From positions 372,001-436,000 of the forward strand of contig NZ_JBLXJC010000002.1 of assembly GCF_048269205.1 (NCBI RefSeq): a stretch of DNA of 64,000 bases. Reading direction: 5' to 3'. The notes under the pieces are model-generated. The model was not told the origin of the DNA. It ran no database searches and saw only the letters and a list, made by a program, of their open reading frames with translations. The stretch is from Emcibacter sp048269205. GTDB lineage: Bacteria; Pseudomonadota; Alphaproteobacteria; Sphingomonadales; Emcibacteraceae. The position numbers and the translations under genes are program-made. Shown one piece after another: positions 25,120 through 34,829 of this stretch (the stretch's first letter is position 1; every line of letters starts with the position of its first letter).

Positions 25120-26021
25120 GAAGCATCCTCCACCATCCAGCTGACCAGTTCCTCAAAGGAAATATCCACATGGGCCGCCTGTTCCGGCACCAGGGACAGG
25201 TCGGTCATGCCCGGCTGGGTATTGACCTCCAGAATATAGGGAATCCCATCACCGTCCGGTCCGTCATCCAGACGGAAATCGGCCCGGCTCACCCCGCGGC
25301 AGCCCAGAACCCTGTGCGCTTCCAGCGCCAGATGCATAAGCCGTCCGGCCATTTCGTCATCCAGCGGCGCGGGCACCAGATGTTCGGTCTTGCCGTCCTG
25401 ATATTTGGCTTCATAGTCGTAGAAACCGCTTAAGGGACGCAGCTCGGTCACGGCCAGCGCCTTGTCGCCCATCACGGAGACGGTAAGTTCCCTGCCGGGC
25501 AGAAACTGTTCCGCCATCAACAGGCTATCCGTTTGCCAGGGACCCGGTTTGTCCGGGGTCAGGTTATCGCCTTCCCGCACAATCACCACACCGACGCTTG
25601 ATCCTTCATTGGCCGGCTTGACCACAAAAGGTCGGGGCAATGGATCATTCCGGAAGAGCTCGTCACCGGAAATCAACCGGTCTTCGGCACAGGGAATACC
25701 CACCGTGCGGAACATATTCTTGGCGACAATCTTGTCCATGGCCACCGCAGAGGCCAGCACACCTGAATGGGTATAGGGAATTGTCAGAATTTCCAGCAGG
25801 CCTTGGATACAACCATCCTCTCCCCAGCGGCCATGCAGGGCATTAAAGGCCACATCGGGCTTGATCCGCACCAGATCCGTATAAACATCGGGCGTGACAT
25901 CAAGTTCGGTCACATTATATCCGGCCCGGGTCAGGGCGGCCGCTACCGCCGCGCCACTCATCAGCGAAACCTCGCGTTCGGCGGACCAGCCGCCTTTCAG
26001 GACCACCACATGCTTGCTCAT
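25107..26021 (-). CDS. ddl: D-alanine--D-alanine ligase
   Basis: This ATP-grasp enzyme makes the D-Ala-D-Ala dipeptide for peptidoglycan precursors in the cytoplasm. The 304-residue protein starts at MSKHVVVLKGGWSAEREVSL, where the ATG overlaps the murB stop by 4 nt. Family motifs are ALHGRWGEDG, FVVKPANEGSSVGV (ATP-grasp loop), and the metal/substrate segment YILEVNTQPGMTDLSLVPEQA. It is a short DdlB-type enzyme located in its usual place ahead of ftsQ. Confidence 0.96.
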   Translation of the reverse strand: MSKHVVVLKGGWSAEREVSLMSGAAVAAALTRAGYNVTELDVTPDVYTDLVRIKPDVAFNALHGRWGEDGCIQGLLEILTIPYTHSGVLASAVAMDKIVAKNMFRTVGIPCAEDRLISGDELFRNDPLPRPFVVKPANEGSSVGVVIVREGDNLTPDKPGPWQTDSLLMAEQFLPGRELTVSVMGDKALAVTELRPLSGFYDYEAKYQDGKTEHLVPAPLDDEMAGRLMHLALEAHRVLGCRGVSRADFRLDDGPDGDGIPYILEVNTQPGMTDLSLVPEQAAHVDISFEELVSWMVEDASCNR

Positions 26022-26950
26022 GCCCTGTCCTCCGCTTTGGTCCCGACGATGCGGATTTCCCATTCCAGTTCGACACCTGATGTTTTCCGGACGCGACGAC
26101 GAACTTCCTCACCCAGATCTTCCAGGTCTGCCGCGGTGCCGTTCTCGTCATTAATCAGAAAATTACAATGTTTATCAGAGACATGTGCCCCGCCGACCCG
26201 CAGGCCGCGACAACCGGCATCATCAATCAGCTGCCAGGCTTTATGCCCCTCGGGGTTCTTGAAGGTGCTGCCACCGGTACGGGTTCTGAGCGGCTGGCTT
26301 TCTTCCCGCGCATCGGCAATTTCCTGCATGCGCCGTTCGATATTTTCCTTCAGGTCCGGCGTGCCCTCAAGGGTCGCTCCTGTGAAAATCAAATCTTCCG
26401 GCAAGGCTGAGTGACGATAACTATATCCCATGTCGGCACGTGAAAAGCGATGTTCGTTCCCGGCCCGGTCCAGCGCCTGCGCCTCAACCAGCACATCGGA
26501 TATTTCCCGTCCGTAAGCACCCGCATTCATCCGCACGGCCCCGCCAATGGTGCCCGGGATGCCGCGCAGGAATTCCAGCCCCCCCAGATCCGCATCACGT
26601 GCAGCGGCGGCCACGGCAATGTCCGGCGCACCTGCACCGGCGTAAACCTGTTCACCCCGGGTCTCGATGCGGGCGAATTTTTTGCCGAAACGTACCACAA
26701 CACCAACAAAACCGCCGTCCCGGATCAGAAGATTAGAGCCCACCCCGAGACACAGCAACGGGACTTCGCGCGGCAAGCGGCGCAGGAAAGAGGCCAGATC
26801 CTCTTCATCCTCCGGTGTATAGAGCACCGCAGCAGGCCCCCCCGCCTTGAACCAGGTATGCCGGGCCAGCGGCGCGTCAAATTCATATTTGCCGCGTACG
26901 CTGGGCAGCCTTTCGGTCAGAGCAGGAAATGTTGCCGCAGACATGCTCAT
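26018..26950 (-). CDS. murB: UDP-N-acetylenolpyruvoylglucosamine reductase
   Basis: MurB reduces UDP-GlcNAc-enolpyruvate to UDP-MurNAc using FAD and NADPH. The protein (about 310 residues) has the FAD-binding motif LGVGSNLLIRDGG, the GIPGTIGGAVRMNAGAYG block, and the catalytic Ser in RTGGSTFKNPEG. The lack of the Tyr-loop insertion suggests a type II enzyme. The start at 26950 overlaps the murC stop (TGATG), with GGAG 10 nt upstream. It is coupled to ddl by a 4-nt overlap. Confidence 0.96.
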   Translation of the reverse strand: MSMSAATFPALTERLPSVRGKYEFDAPLARHTWFKAGGPAAVLYTPEDEEDLASFLRRLPREVPLLCLGVGSNLLIRDGGFVGVVVRFGKKFARIETRGEQVYAGAGAPDIAVAAAARDADLGGLEFLRGIPGTIGGAVRMNAGAYGREISDVLVEAQALDRAGNEHRFSRADMGYSYRHSALPEDLIFTGATLEGTPDLKENIERRMQEIADAREESQPLRTRTGGSTFKNPEGHKAWQLIDDAGCRGLRVGGAHVSDKHCNFLINDENGTAADLEDLGEEVRRRVRKTSGVELEWEIRIVGTKAEDRA

Positions 26951-28392
26951 CAGGCGCCATCTCCCTTCAGCTTTTTCAACATCTCCGGCAGATCGTTTGC
27001 CCACTGGGTGATAGTACCGGCGCCGAGGCAGATAACGATATCGCCGTCCTCGGCAATTTCTGCAATCCTTGAGGGCAGGTCATCCATACCCTCGACTGCC
27101 GACACCTGGCGGTGCCCGAAACTGTGCAGACCTTCAATCAGACTGTCCCGGTCTGCCCCCTCAATGGGGCTTTCCCCGGCCTCATAAACCGGGGCCACAA
27201 AAACCGTATCCGCATTGTTGAAACAGGCACAGAATTCATCAAACAGGCTTTTAAGCCGGCTGTAACGGTGGGGTTGCACCACGGCAATCACCTTGCCCTG
27301 ATAGGCCTCACGGGCCGCGGCCAGCACGGCGGCGATTTCCACCGGATGATGGGCATAATCGTCCACGATGGTGACACCGCCCACCTGATCCACACGGGTG
27401 AACCGTCTTTTCACACCGGAAAAGGCCGCAAAGGCCTTGCGGATGACCTCGGCCTCAACCCCCATCTCATGGGCGACGGCAATGGCCGCCAGCGCATTGA
27501 GCACGTTATGACGGCCCGGCATGGGCAGAACTATATTTTTCAGGGTTTCCACACTCTCGCCCTGACGGTTGCTGATTTCCACATCGAAATGGGCGTTGCC
27601 GTCCCTGAACTTCAGTCCCATGCCTCGAATATCCGCCTGCGGGCTGAAACCGAAAGTGACAATCTTGCGATCGGTAATGCGGCCGATCAGGGCCTGGACC
27701 TCGGGATGATCGACACACATGGCGGCAAAGCCGTAGAAGGGCACGTTCTCGACAAAGGTGCGGAAAGCTTCCTTTTCCGTTTCAAAATCACCGTAAAAAT
27801 CCAGATGTTCCGGATCGATATTGGTCACCACCGCCACGGTGGAGGGCAACTTGACGAAGGTGCCGTCGGATTCATCGGCCTCAACCACCATCCAGTCGCC
27901 TGCCCCGAGGCGGGCATTTGTACCGTAAGCATTAATGATGCCGCCGTTGATGACAGTCGGGTCGTAGCCTGCCGTATCCAGCACCGCCGCCACCATGGAC
28001 GTGGTGGTGGTCTTGCCGTGGGTACCGGCAATGGACACACACCATTTCAGGCGCATCAGTTCGGCCAGCATTTCCGCCCGGCGGATCACCGGCATCTTGC
28101 GGGACCGGGCTTCAATCATTTCCGGATTGTCCGGACGAATGGCAGAGGACACCACAATACCCCACGCCCCATCCAGGTTCTCCGCCTTCTGGCCGATTTT
28201 TACATCTATGCCAAGATCGCGCAGACGTTTCACGTTGGCATTTTCGGAAATGTCGCTGCCCTGGACCTTGTAGCCAAAATTATGCATCACTTCGGCAATA
28301 CCGCTCATGCCGATACCGCCGATACCGACAAAATGCAGGATTCCGATATTAATGGGGTGGCCGATGCTGGGCGGCTGTATATTTTTATTCAT
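26950..28392 (-). CDS. murC: UDP-N-acetylmuramate--L-alanine ligase
   Basis: MurC adds L-alanine to UDP-MurNAc with ATP, the first amino acid of the stem peptide. The 480-residue protein has the N-terminal UDP-binding loop FVGIGGIGMSGIAEVM, the ATP-binding P-loop AGTHGKTTTTSM, and the central VVEADESDGTF motif of Mur ligases. The C-terminal domain includes DDYAHHPVEIAA. It overlaps murG by 4 nt upstream and murB downstream. Confidence 0.97.
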   Translation of the reverse strand: MNKNIQPPSIGHPINIGILHFVGIGGIGMSGIAEVMHNFGYKVQGSDISENANVKRLRDLGIDVKIGQKAENLDGAWGIVVSSAIRPDNPEMIEARSRKMPVIRRAEMLAELMRLKWCVSIAGTHGKTTTTSMVAAVLDTAGYDPTVINGGIINAYGTNARLGAGDWMVVEADESDGTFVKLPSTVAVVTNIDPEHLDFYGDFETEKEAFRTFVENVPFYGFAAMCVDHPEVQALIGRITDRKIVTFGFSPQADIRGMGLKFRDGNAHFDVEISNRQGESVETLKNIVLPMPGRHNVLNALAAIAVAHEMGVEAEVIRKAFAAFSGVKRRFTRVDQVGGVTIVDDYAHHPVEIAAVLAAAREAYQGKVIAVVQPHRYSRLKSLFDEFCACFNNADTVFVAPVYEAGESPIEGADRDSLIEGLHSFGHRQVSAVEGMDDLPSRIAEIAEDGDIVICLGAGTITQWANDLPEMLKKLKGDGA

Positions 28393-29624
28393 GGCCGCTC
28401 CCCTGCAATAAGCACCGGCCGTGGTTTGCTGTTCTCACTCGATTTACTCTCTTCTTCTTTTTCCGAAGGCGTATGGATGGCCTCCAGTTCGTTTGTCTTG
28501 ATCACGCCCGCATCCCCCTTGACCAAGGCAAGGCGCTCCACCAGGTCCGCCAGGTCCTTGACTGCATAGGGCTTGCCCACACGGCGGCTGTCTTCCGCCG
28601 CCCGCCAGACGTCCCGCGGCCTTTTGGCCAGACGCTGCAGCATCTTGGCCAATTCGCTGGGGTTGAATTCCTTTTCATGGAAAATCCAGGCACCGCCGGC
28701 AATGACCAGTTCCTTGGCGTTTTCCATCTGATGATCGTCCGTGGCATGGGGGTAAGGCACCAGAATGCCCGGCCGTCCCGCCGCCGTCAGTTCCGAAATA
28801 GTGGAGGCCCCGGCCCGGCCGATCACAAGATGGGCCCATTCCATACATTCCGGCAGATTGGCAATAAAGGTGGAGAGCTCCACGGCAATTTTTGTATCCG
28901 CATAAACGGTGCGGACGGCTTCAATATCTTCCTGACGGCACTGCTGGGTAATCTGCAGACGGCGCTGCACCGCCCTTGGCAGGGTGGAAATGGCCGCCGG
29001 CACTACTTCGCTGAAAATCCGTGCGCCCTGGCTGCCGCCGATCACCAGTATGCGAAAAATCCTGTCTTCGCCGATGGGCGGATAGGTCCGGTCGCCAAGA
29101 TCAACAATTTCCTGTCGCACCGGATTGCCGGTCACGACAACATATTTATATTTCTCCCAGTCCGCCTTCAGGGTATTTTCGAAGGACAGCGCCACTGCAT
29201 CCACTTTTTTCGCCAGATAGCGGTTGACCCGGCCCAGCACGGCATTCTGTTCATGCAGGCAGGCGGGAATGCCCATCATCACCGCCGCCCTGAGCGCCGG
29301 CAGGGACGGATAGCCGCCGAAGCCCACCACCGCTCCCGGCCGAAGCCTGGATAAAAGGGAGCGCGCTTCCATAATTCCCCCCAGGACCCGGAACAAGGCG
29401 CCAATTTTTCCCAACAGGCCTTTACCGGCAAAAGTGGCGCTTTTCACCGTCAGGATTTTCACATCCTTAAAATAATCGCGATAGGCAAGCCCCCGCTCGT
29501 CCGTAATCAGGGTGACCCGATGACCGCGACGGATCAGTTCATCCTTGAGAGAGACCGCCGGAAACATATGGCCTCCGGTGCCGCCGGCAGAAAGCACGAT
29601 ATGAGAGGTGCGCCGTCTTTTCAT
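28389..29624 (-). CDS. murG: lipid II synthase MurG
   Basis: MurG transfers GlcNAc from UDP-GlcNAc to lipid I on the cytoplasmic face of the inner membrane. The 411-residue protein shows the G-loop SAGGTGGHMFPA, the second G-loop GFGGYPSLPA and HEQNAVLGRVNR, and the UDP-binding region RAGASTISELTAAGRP followed by ATDDHQMENA. It is longer than many homologues because of a C-terminal charged tail of about 40 residues (SEKEEESKSSENSKPRP). It overlaps its neighbours by 4 nt on each side. Confidence 0.96.
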   Translation of the reverse strand: MKRRRTSHIVLSAGGTGGHMFPAVSLKDELIRRGHRVTLITDERGLAYRDYFKDVKILTVKSATFAGKGLLGKIGALFRVLGGIMEARSLLSRLRPGAVVGFGGYPSLPALRAAVMMGIPACLHEQNAVLGRVNRYLAKKVDAVALSFENTLKADWEKYKYVVVTGNPVRQEIVDLGDRTYPPIGEDRIFRILVIGGSQGARIFSEVVPAAISTLPRAVQRRLQITQQCRQEDIEAVRTVYADTKIAVELSTFIANLPECMEWAHLVIGRAGASTISELTAAGRPGILVPYPHATDDHQMENAKELVIAGGAWIFHEKEFNPSELAKMLQRLAKRPRDVWRAAEDSRRVGKPYAVKDLADLVERLALVKGDAGVIKTNELEAIHTPSEKEEESKSSENSKPRPVLIAGERP

Positions 29625-30769
29625 ACCAGCCTCCAGCCCGTTGCCGGGTTTGCCTGGCCGTAGCGGCTGTTGCGCCGGGTAAGCGCCAGCACCATACCCA
29701 TGCCGATGGACAGGGACACAAGTGAGGAGCCGCCATAGCTGATGAACGGCAGAGTCATGCCCTTGCTGGGCAGAACAGCCAGATTAACCCCCAGATTGAT
29801 AAAGGCCTGCAGGCCAAGCTGTATTAGAAGGCCGGATACGGCAAGGAAAACAAACAGATCGGTTTCCTTCATCAGGTTCACCATACCCCGGATCACAATC
29901 ACGGCAAACAGGCAGACAATCAGGACACAGATGATGATGCCGAATTCCTCCCCGGCAACTGCGAAAATGAAATCCGTATGGGCGTCAGGCAGGATTTTCT
30001 TGACGGCCCCCTCGCCCGGGCCGCGCCCGAAAAGACCACCGCTGTTAAACGCATTCATGGCCATGTCCACCTGATAGGTATCGCCGCTTTCCGGGTTAAG
30101 GAAACGGTCGATCCGGCTGGTCACATGGGGCAGGAACGAATAGGCCATGACAATACCGCTAAGCCCCATGCCTACAAAGGCCCCGACCCAGACCATAGGG
30201 AGACCGGCCATAAAGAACATGGTGCTCCAGACCACAGAAATGAGCACCGTCTGTCCGAAATCCGGCTGGATCACAAGCAGGCTGACCACCAGGAAATAGA
30301 GCCCGGTCGCAATCTTCCAGCCGGGAAATCCCGGACTTTTCCGGGCCTCGGAAAACATCCAGGCGGAAACGATAATAAAGGCCGGTTTCATGAATTCGGA
30401 CGCTTGCAGGGTGAAGCTGCCAATCCTAAGCCAGCGGCGGGCGCCCTTGGCCTCCGGACCGATCATCCAGGTCAGCACCAATAGGAAAAGACAAACCAGG
30501 AACAGGATTGTACCCAGCCGGCGCACCATGCGCGGCGGCAGCAGGGATACCCCGAACAGGCAGACGAGGGATACTAAAAGGAACAGAAGCTGCCGGCGGA
30601 CGAAATGGAAACTGTCCAGGCCCAGCTTTTCAGCGATGGCCGGACTTGCGCCGAAAGTCATGACAATCCCGAGCCCGATCAGAATCGCAAGCGACATCAG
30701 CAACCAGCGGTCAACCGTCCACCACCAGTCGCTGAGGATACTTGTATCTGTCCGGGAAAATACTGTCAT
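29621..30769 (-). CDS. ftsW: SEDS glycosyltransferase FtsW
   Basis: FtsW is the septal peptidoglycan polymerase of the SEDS family, working with FtsI. The 382-residue protein has about ten membrane segments and the SEDS signatures: the R-x-L-x-I stretch after the AKGARRWL motif, the large extracytoplasmic loop with GRGPGEGAVKKILPDAHTDF, and the C-terminal PFISYGGSSL. In many alphaproteobacteria murD lies just upstream, but here only 13 bp separate it from mraY. Confidence 0.96.
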   Translation of the reverse strand: MTVFSRTDTSILSDWWWTVDRWLLMSLAILIGLGIVMTFGASPAIAEKLGLDSFHFVRRQLLFLLVSLVCLFGVSLLPPRMVRRLGTILFLVCLFLLVLTWMIGPEAKGARRWLRIGSFTLQASEFMKPAFIIVSAWMFSEARKSPGFPGWKIATGLYFLVVSLLVIQPDFGQTVLISVVWSTMFFMAGLPMVWVGAFVGMGLSGIVMAYSFLPHVTSRIDRFLNPESGDTYQVDMAMNAFNSGGLFGRGPGEGAVKKILPDAHTDFIFAVAGEEFGIIICVLIVCLFAVIVIRGMVNLMKETDLFVFLAVSGLLIQLGLQAFINLGVNLAVLPSKGMTLPFISYGGSSLVSLSIGMGMVLALTRRNSRYGQANPATGWRLV

Positions 30770-30782
30770 TCGCGCTCCCGCC

Positions 30783-31871
30783 CTATCTGAGTTTCAATGT
30801 TGCAAGGCCAATCAGGGCCAGAAGCACCGCGATAATCCAGAACCGGATCACAATGGTCGGTTCTGCCCAGCCTTTTTTCTCGTAGTGATGATGGATCGGC
30901 GCCATACGGAAAACCCTTTTCCCGGTCAGTTTAAAGGAAACCACCTGCATGATGACAGACACGGTTTCCAGAACAAACAGACCGCCCACGATGGCCAGCA
31001 CAATTTCATGTTTCGCGATCACCGCCACGGTGCCCAGCGCCCCGCCGAGGGAAAGGCTTCCGGTATCTCCCATGAAAATCATCGCCGGCGGTGCATTATA
31101 CCACAGAAACCCGAGCCCCGCGCCAATGATGGCGGCACAAAAAACCGCAAGCTCACCAGTCCCCGGGACATAGGTCACCTGCAGATAACCGGAATAGATG
31201 CTGTTGCCCACCAGATAGGAAATGAAGGCAAAGGTCGCCGCCGCGATAATCACCGGCATGATGGCAAGCCCGTCCAGACCATCGGTCAGGTTCACACTGT
31301 TGGACGACCCCACGATCACCAGAATGGCAAAGGGAATGAAGAACCAGCCCAGGTTGATCATGGTATCTTTCAGGAACGGCAGCGCCAGCATGTTACGGAC
31401 TTCCGGCGCCGAAGCTTTGGTAATGATCAGAACCGCCGCCAGCGCCACGATGATTTCAAGGATCAGCTTCACCCGCCCGGAGACACCGGCGGAACTGGAT
31501 TGTGTCACCTTGCGATAATCGTCGAGGAAGCCGATCACCCCGAAGCCGCTGGTGACCGTCAGACAGGCCCAGACATAGGGGCTGCTCATATCCATCCACA
31601 ATAATGTGCTGAGCGTCAGGCCCAGCAAAATCAGGAACCCGCCCATGGTGGGGGTGCCCTGCTTGGTCAGGATGTGGCTCTCAGGCCCGTCCTCGCGGAT
31701 AGGCTGGCCCTTTTTCTGACGCACTTTGAGCCAGCCGATGAGCCAGGGGCCACAAAGAAAACTGATCAGAAAGGCTGTAAACAGTGCCCCGCCGGTCCTG
31801 AAGGTCAGGTATCGGAACAGATTGAACAGGCCAAAATCATCACTAAGGGGGTATAACAAACTATAAAGCAT
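30783..31871 (-). CDS. mraY: phospho-N-acetylmuramoyl-pentapeptide-transferase MraY
   Basis: MraY joins phospho-MurNAc-pentapeptide to undecaprenyl phosphate, forming lipid I. The 362-residue integral membrane protein has ten hydrophobic segments. The catalytic acidic motifs are FLDDYRKV and NLTDGLDGLA, and the APIHHHYEKKGWAE histidine motif lies near the end. Start is taken at MLYSLLYPL; an upstream in-frame extension would add a non-homologous basic segment. It follows murF after 16 bp. Confidence 0.96.
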   Translation of the reverse strand: MLYSLLYPLSDDFGLFNLFRYLTFRTGGALFTAFLISFLCGPWLIGWLKVRQKKGQPIREDGPESHILTKQGTPTMGGFLILLGLTLSTLLWMDMSSPYVWACLTVTSGFGVIGFLDDYRKVTQSSSAGVSGRVKLILEIIVALAAVLIITKASAPEVRNMLALPFLKDTMINLGWFFIPFAILVIVGSSNSVNLTDGLDGLAIMPVIIAAATFAFISYLVGNSIYSGYLQVTYVPGTGELAVFCAAIIGAGLGFLWYNAPPAMIFMGDTGSLSLGGALGTVAVIAKHEIVLAIVGGLFVLETVSVIMQVVSFKLTGKRVFRMAPIHHHYEKKGWAEPTIVIRFWIIAVLLALIGLATLKLR

Positions 31872-31887
31872 TTTGGATCCGTTCCGA

Positions 31888-33321
31888 TTACGCGCTAACT
31901 GCTTTTTTAATGTTTGGTGCAGCCATTTCAAGCATTCTGTCAACCAGCCTGGACATGCCGCTGCTGTTTGAGCCCTTGACCATCACCACGTCCTTGTCCT
32001 GCAGGTCCCCGAGAAGGGCTGGCTCCAGATCATCGAGTTTGAGAAAATGGGCGTAATAGATGCTTTCGTCCATATTTTCCGCAAGGTGTTTCATATTCTC
32101 CCCCACCAGATAAACCCTGTCGATTTCAGCCTCTTTCAGATTTTCGGCGAGGCCCGCATGCAATTCTTCCGTCTCGTCTCCCAGTTCGGCCATGTCGCCG
32201 AGCACAGCAATACGCCGTCCGCGAGGCGCCAGCCTGACCTGGCTTTGTCCGGCCAGCGCCGCCCGCATGGAGGCGGGGTTGGCATTATAGCTTTCATCAA
32301 TCAGCAGGAAGGAGGCCTCTGACCCGTCCCTGAAGAAAATCCGGTGACGTCTGCCACGCCCTTTCAGCGGTGTCATTTCCGCAAGCGCCAGACCGGCCAG
32401 GCCCAGGTCGCCGCCAACCGCATCTACCGCCGCCAGCACGGCCAGGGAATTCATAATCCAGTGGTGGCCCAGCATGCCGATCTTGTAGACCATGACCTTG
32501 GACGCCAGGTCGGCAACCACGCAGCTGCAGGTATCATGCATCACCTGCCGCAAAATATGGACGTCGGCTTCGGGGGCGCTGCCGAAGGAAACAATACGTT
32601 TGACACCGGCCTCTTCAGCTCTCTGGTTAAGTCTTTTGAAATGGGCATTGTCATGGTTGATGATGGCCACACCGCCGTCTTCCATGCAGGTAAAAATTTC
32701 AGCCTTGGCGTCGGCAATGTCCTCGACACTGTCGAAAAATTCACCGTGAGCCAGCTCCACGGTCGTCACTATGGCCACATGGGGACGCACCAGCTTCACC
32801 AGTTCGGCGAGTTCGCCCTTGTGATTCATGCCCAACTCGAAAACGCCGTAAGCCGCATCCCGCGGCATCCGGGCGAGAGACAAAGGCACGCCAATATCGT
32901 TATTGTAGCTGAGAATGCTGGCATGGGTCTTTTTATCCCGTCCAAGCGCAAGCCGGAGAGCTTCCTTGGTGCCGGTCTTGCCGACGCTTCCGGTGACGGC
33001 CACAATCGGGATATCAACCCGGGCCCGGGCCGACTTGCCCAGCGTGACAAGCGCCTCATACACATCCGGTACCACAATCTGCCGGACTGTATCGACACCG
33101 TCGACCAGGCGGCTGACCACGGCGGCGGCAGCTCCCTTTTCCAGGGCCATGGCCACATAGTCATGACCGTCCGAATTGGGGCCGGACAAAGCAAAAAACA
33201 GATCGCCGTCCTCGATGGTGCGGCTGTCAATGGAAATGCCGGAACAGGCCAGCGCCTCATCAACCTCTACCTTCCAGACATCGGCCAGTTCCCGGCCGGT
33301 CCATAATAGTTCTTCTGTCAT
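31888..33321 (-). CDS. murF: UDP-N-acetylmuramoyl-tripeptide--D-alanyl-D-alanine ligase
   Basis: MurF adds the D-Ala-D-Ala dipeptide to complete the pentapeptide. The 477-residue protein has the P-loop AVTGSVGKTGTKEAL, the FELGMNHKGE motif, and the C-terminal DESYNANPASMRAAL motif typical of MurF. It overlaps murE by 4 nt and precedes mraY. Confidence 0.96.
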   Translation of the reverse strand: MTEELLWTGRELADVWKVEVDEALACSGISIDSRTIEDGDLFFALSGPNSDGHDYVAMALEKGAAAAVVSRLVDGVDTVRQIVVPDVYEALVTLGKSARARVDIPIVAVTGSVGKTGTKEALRLALGRDKKTHASILSYNNDIGVPLSLARMPRDAAYGVFELGMNHKGELAELVKLVRPHVAIVTTVELAHGEFFDSVEDIADAKAEIFTCMEDGGVAIINHDNAHFKRLNQRAEEAGVKRIVSFGSAPEADVHILRQVMHDTCSCVVADLASKVMVYKIGMLGHHWIMNSLAVLAAVDAVGGDLGLAGLALAEMTPLKGRGRRHRIFFRDGSEASFLLIDESYNANPASMRAALAGQSQVRLAPRGRRIAVLGDMAELGDETEELHAGLAENLKEAEIDRVYLVGENMKHLAENMDESIYYAHFLKLDDLEPALLGDLQDKDVVMVKGSNSSGMSRLVDRMLEMAAPNIKKAVSA

Positions 33322-34829
33322 GACCGTATACCTCCCGGGGTCGTGCCCCGCCCCTCTTTTTCCACGGAAAGACTTGCAATGGCCGAACGCACTTCGGACA
33401 CATCGTCAAATTCATGTATTGTGCCGGCGATTTCCTGGCCCCGCTCGTGCCCCTTGCCGGCCACCAGCAACAGATCGCCAGCCTCAAGCCCGGCTACGGC
33501 CTGACGAATAGCCTGGCCCCGATCCCCCACCTCTGAAGCATCAGGGCAGCCTTTGAGAATTTCAGCGCGGATCGCCGCCGGATCCTCCGAGCGCGGGTTG
33601 TCGTCTGTTACATAAACCCTGTCCGCCTTGTCGCAGGCAATCTGTCCCATCTGTTCCCGCTTGCCGGTATCGCGATCACCGCCGCAGCCGAACACCACCG
33701 ACAGCTTGCCCCGCACATGGGGACGCAGGGCTTCAAGCGCCGTCTCAAGGGCATCGGGGGTATGGGCGTAATCCACATAAATACGGGCACCGGAGGGATG
33801 ACGTGCCGCCTGCTCCATGCGTCCCTCTACCGATTTCAGATAGGCCAGCGAATTAAAAGCCTGAACGGGATCACCGCCGCAACCGATCACAAGGCCCACA
33901 GCCATCAAGGCATTGATGGCCTGGAAGCTGCCCACCAGGGACAGCTTGATATCATAGAGGTGGCCTTCATAGGAGACGGTAATTTCCTGTCCCGTCGGAT
34001 TGGACGCCTGGTGCAACAGCCGGATATCGCCGTCATGACGCCCCACCGTGATCACACGATGTCCCCGCGCCCAGCAGATATCCGCCACTTCCCGCACAAT
34101 GGGACAGTCCGCATTGAGCACAGCCGTACTGCCTGGCTTCATCACTTCCCCGAACAGGCGGCTTTTGGCATAGAAATAATTTTCCTGGCTGCCGTGATAA
34201 TCATAGTGATCCCGGGTCAGGTTGGTGAAAGCCGCTGCCGAAATATTGAGCCCATCCAGCCGGTATTGGGCAAGACCATGGCTGGAGGCCTCGAATACCA
34301 CATGGTCGATACCAAGATCGCAAAGGTCGCTCATAGCCTTGTGCAGGGTAACCGGGTCGGGGGTTGTCATGCCCGTATATTCATTATATTCCGGCGCCAC
34401 CACCCCCAGCGTGCCTACTGAAGCCGCCTTGAGGCCCATATGTTCCCAGATCTGCTTGGTAAAGGAGGCTACAGAGGTCTTGCCATTGGTGCCGGTCACA
34501 GCCGCAAGATGTTCCGGCTGCCGCTGGAACCAGGCTGCCACCATCAGCGGAAAAATCCGCGCGGGCACCTCATGGGTTATCCAGGTCACAGACTGATCAT
34601 CCAGCCGGGCCGAGGGTGTGCACAGAACCGCTACAGCACCACTTTTTACCGCATCGCTGATGAAATCCGCACCATTGAATTTAAGCCCGGGAAGTGCCAC
34701 AAAAACGAAGCCCGGCGCCACCTTGCGACTGTCAGCCGTGATACCGCAGACTTCCACGTCACCGGTGACGGCAAGCCCGGCAGTATATCCGGCTCTGGCA
34801 TCCTTCAGTAGTTCGGAAAGCTTTATCAA
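33318..34829 (-). CDS. murE: UDP-MurNAc-tripeptide synthetase, meso-diaminopimelate-adding
   Basis: MurE adds the third stem-peptide residue. The 503-residue protein has the P-loop AVTGTNGKTSVASF, the EASSHGLAQ motif, and DDNPRSEDP: the DNPR sequence binds meso-diaminopimelate, so the organism has a DAP-type Gram-negative wall. The C-terminal GKGHERGQ motif is intact. It overlaps ftsI upstream by 4 nt. Confidence 0.97.
   Translation of the reverse strand: MIKLSELLKDARAGYTAGLAVTGDVEVCGITADSRKVAPGFVFVALPGLKFNGADFISDAVKSGAVAVLCTPSARLDDQSVTWITHEVPARIFPLMVAAWFQRQPEHLAAVTGTNGKTSVASFTKQIWEHMGLKAASVGTLGVVAPEYNEYTGMTTPDPVTLHKAMSDLCDLGIDHVVFEASSHGLAQYRLDGLNISAAAFTNLTRDHYDYHGSQENYFYAKSRLFGEVMKPGSTAVLNADCPIVREVADICWARGHRVITVGRHDGDIRLLHQASNPTGQEITVSYEGHLYDIKLSLVGSFQAINALMAVGLVIGCGGDPVQAFNSLAYLKSVEGRMEQAARHPSGARIYVDYAHTPDALETALEALRPHVRGKLSVVFGCGGDRDTGKREQMGQIACDKADRVYVTDDNPRSEDPAAIRAEILKGCPDASEVGDRGQAIRQAVAGLEAGDLLLVAGKGHERGQEIAGTIHEFDDVSEVRSAIASLSVEKEGRGTTPGGIRS

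Noticed and set aside
27112..28569. 485-residue plus-strand open frame over murC
   Set aside because: Shadow of murC with no domain features.
30770..30782. Possible hidden murD remnant between mraY and ftsW
   Set aside because: Only 13 bp are available, so no remnant is present.
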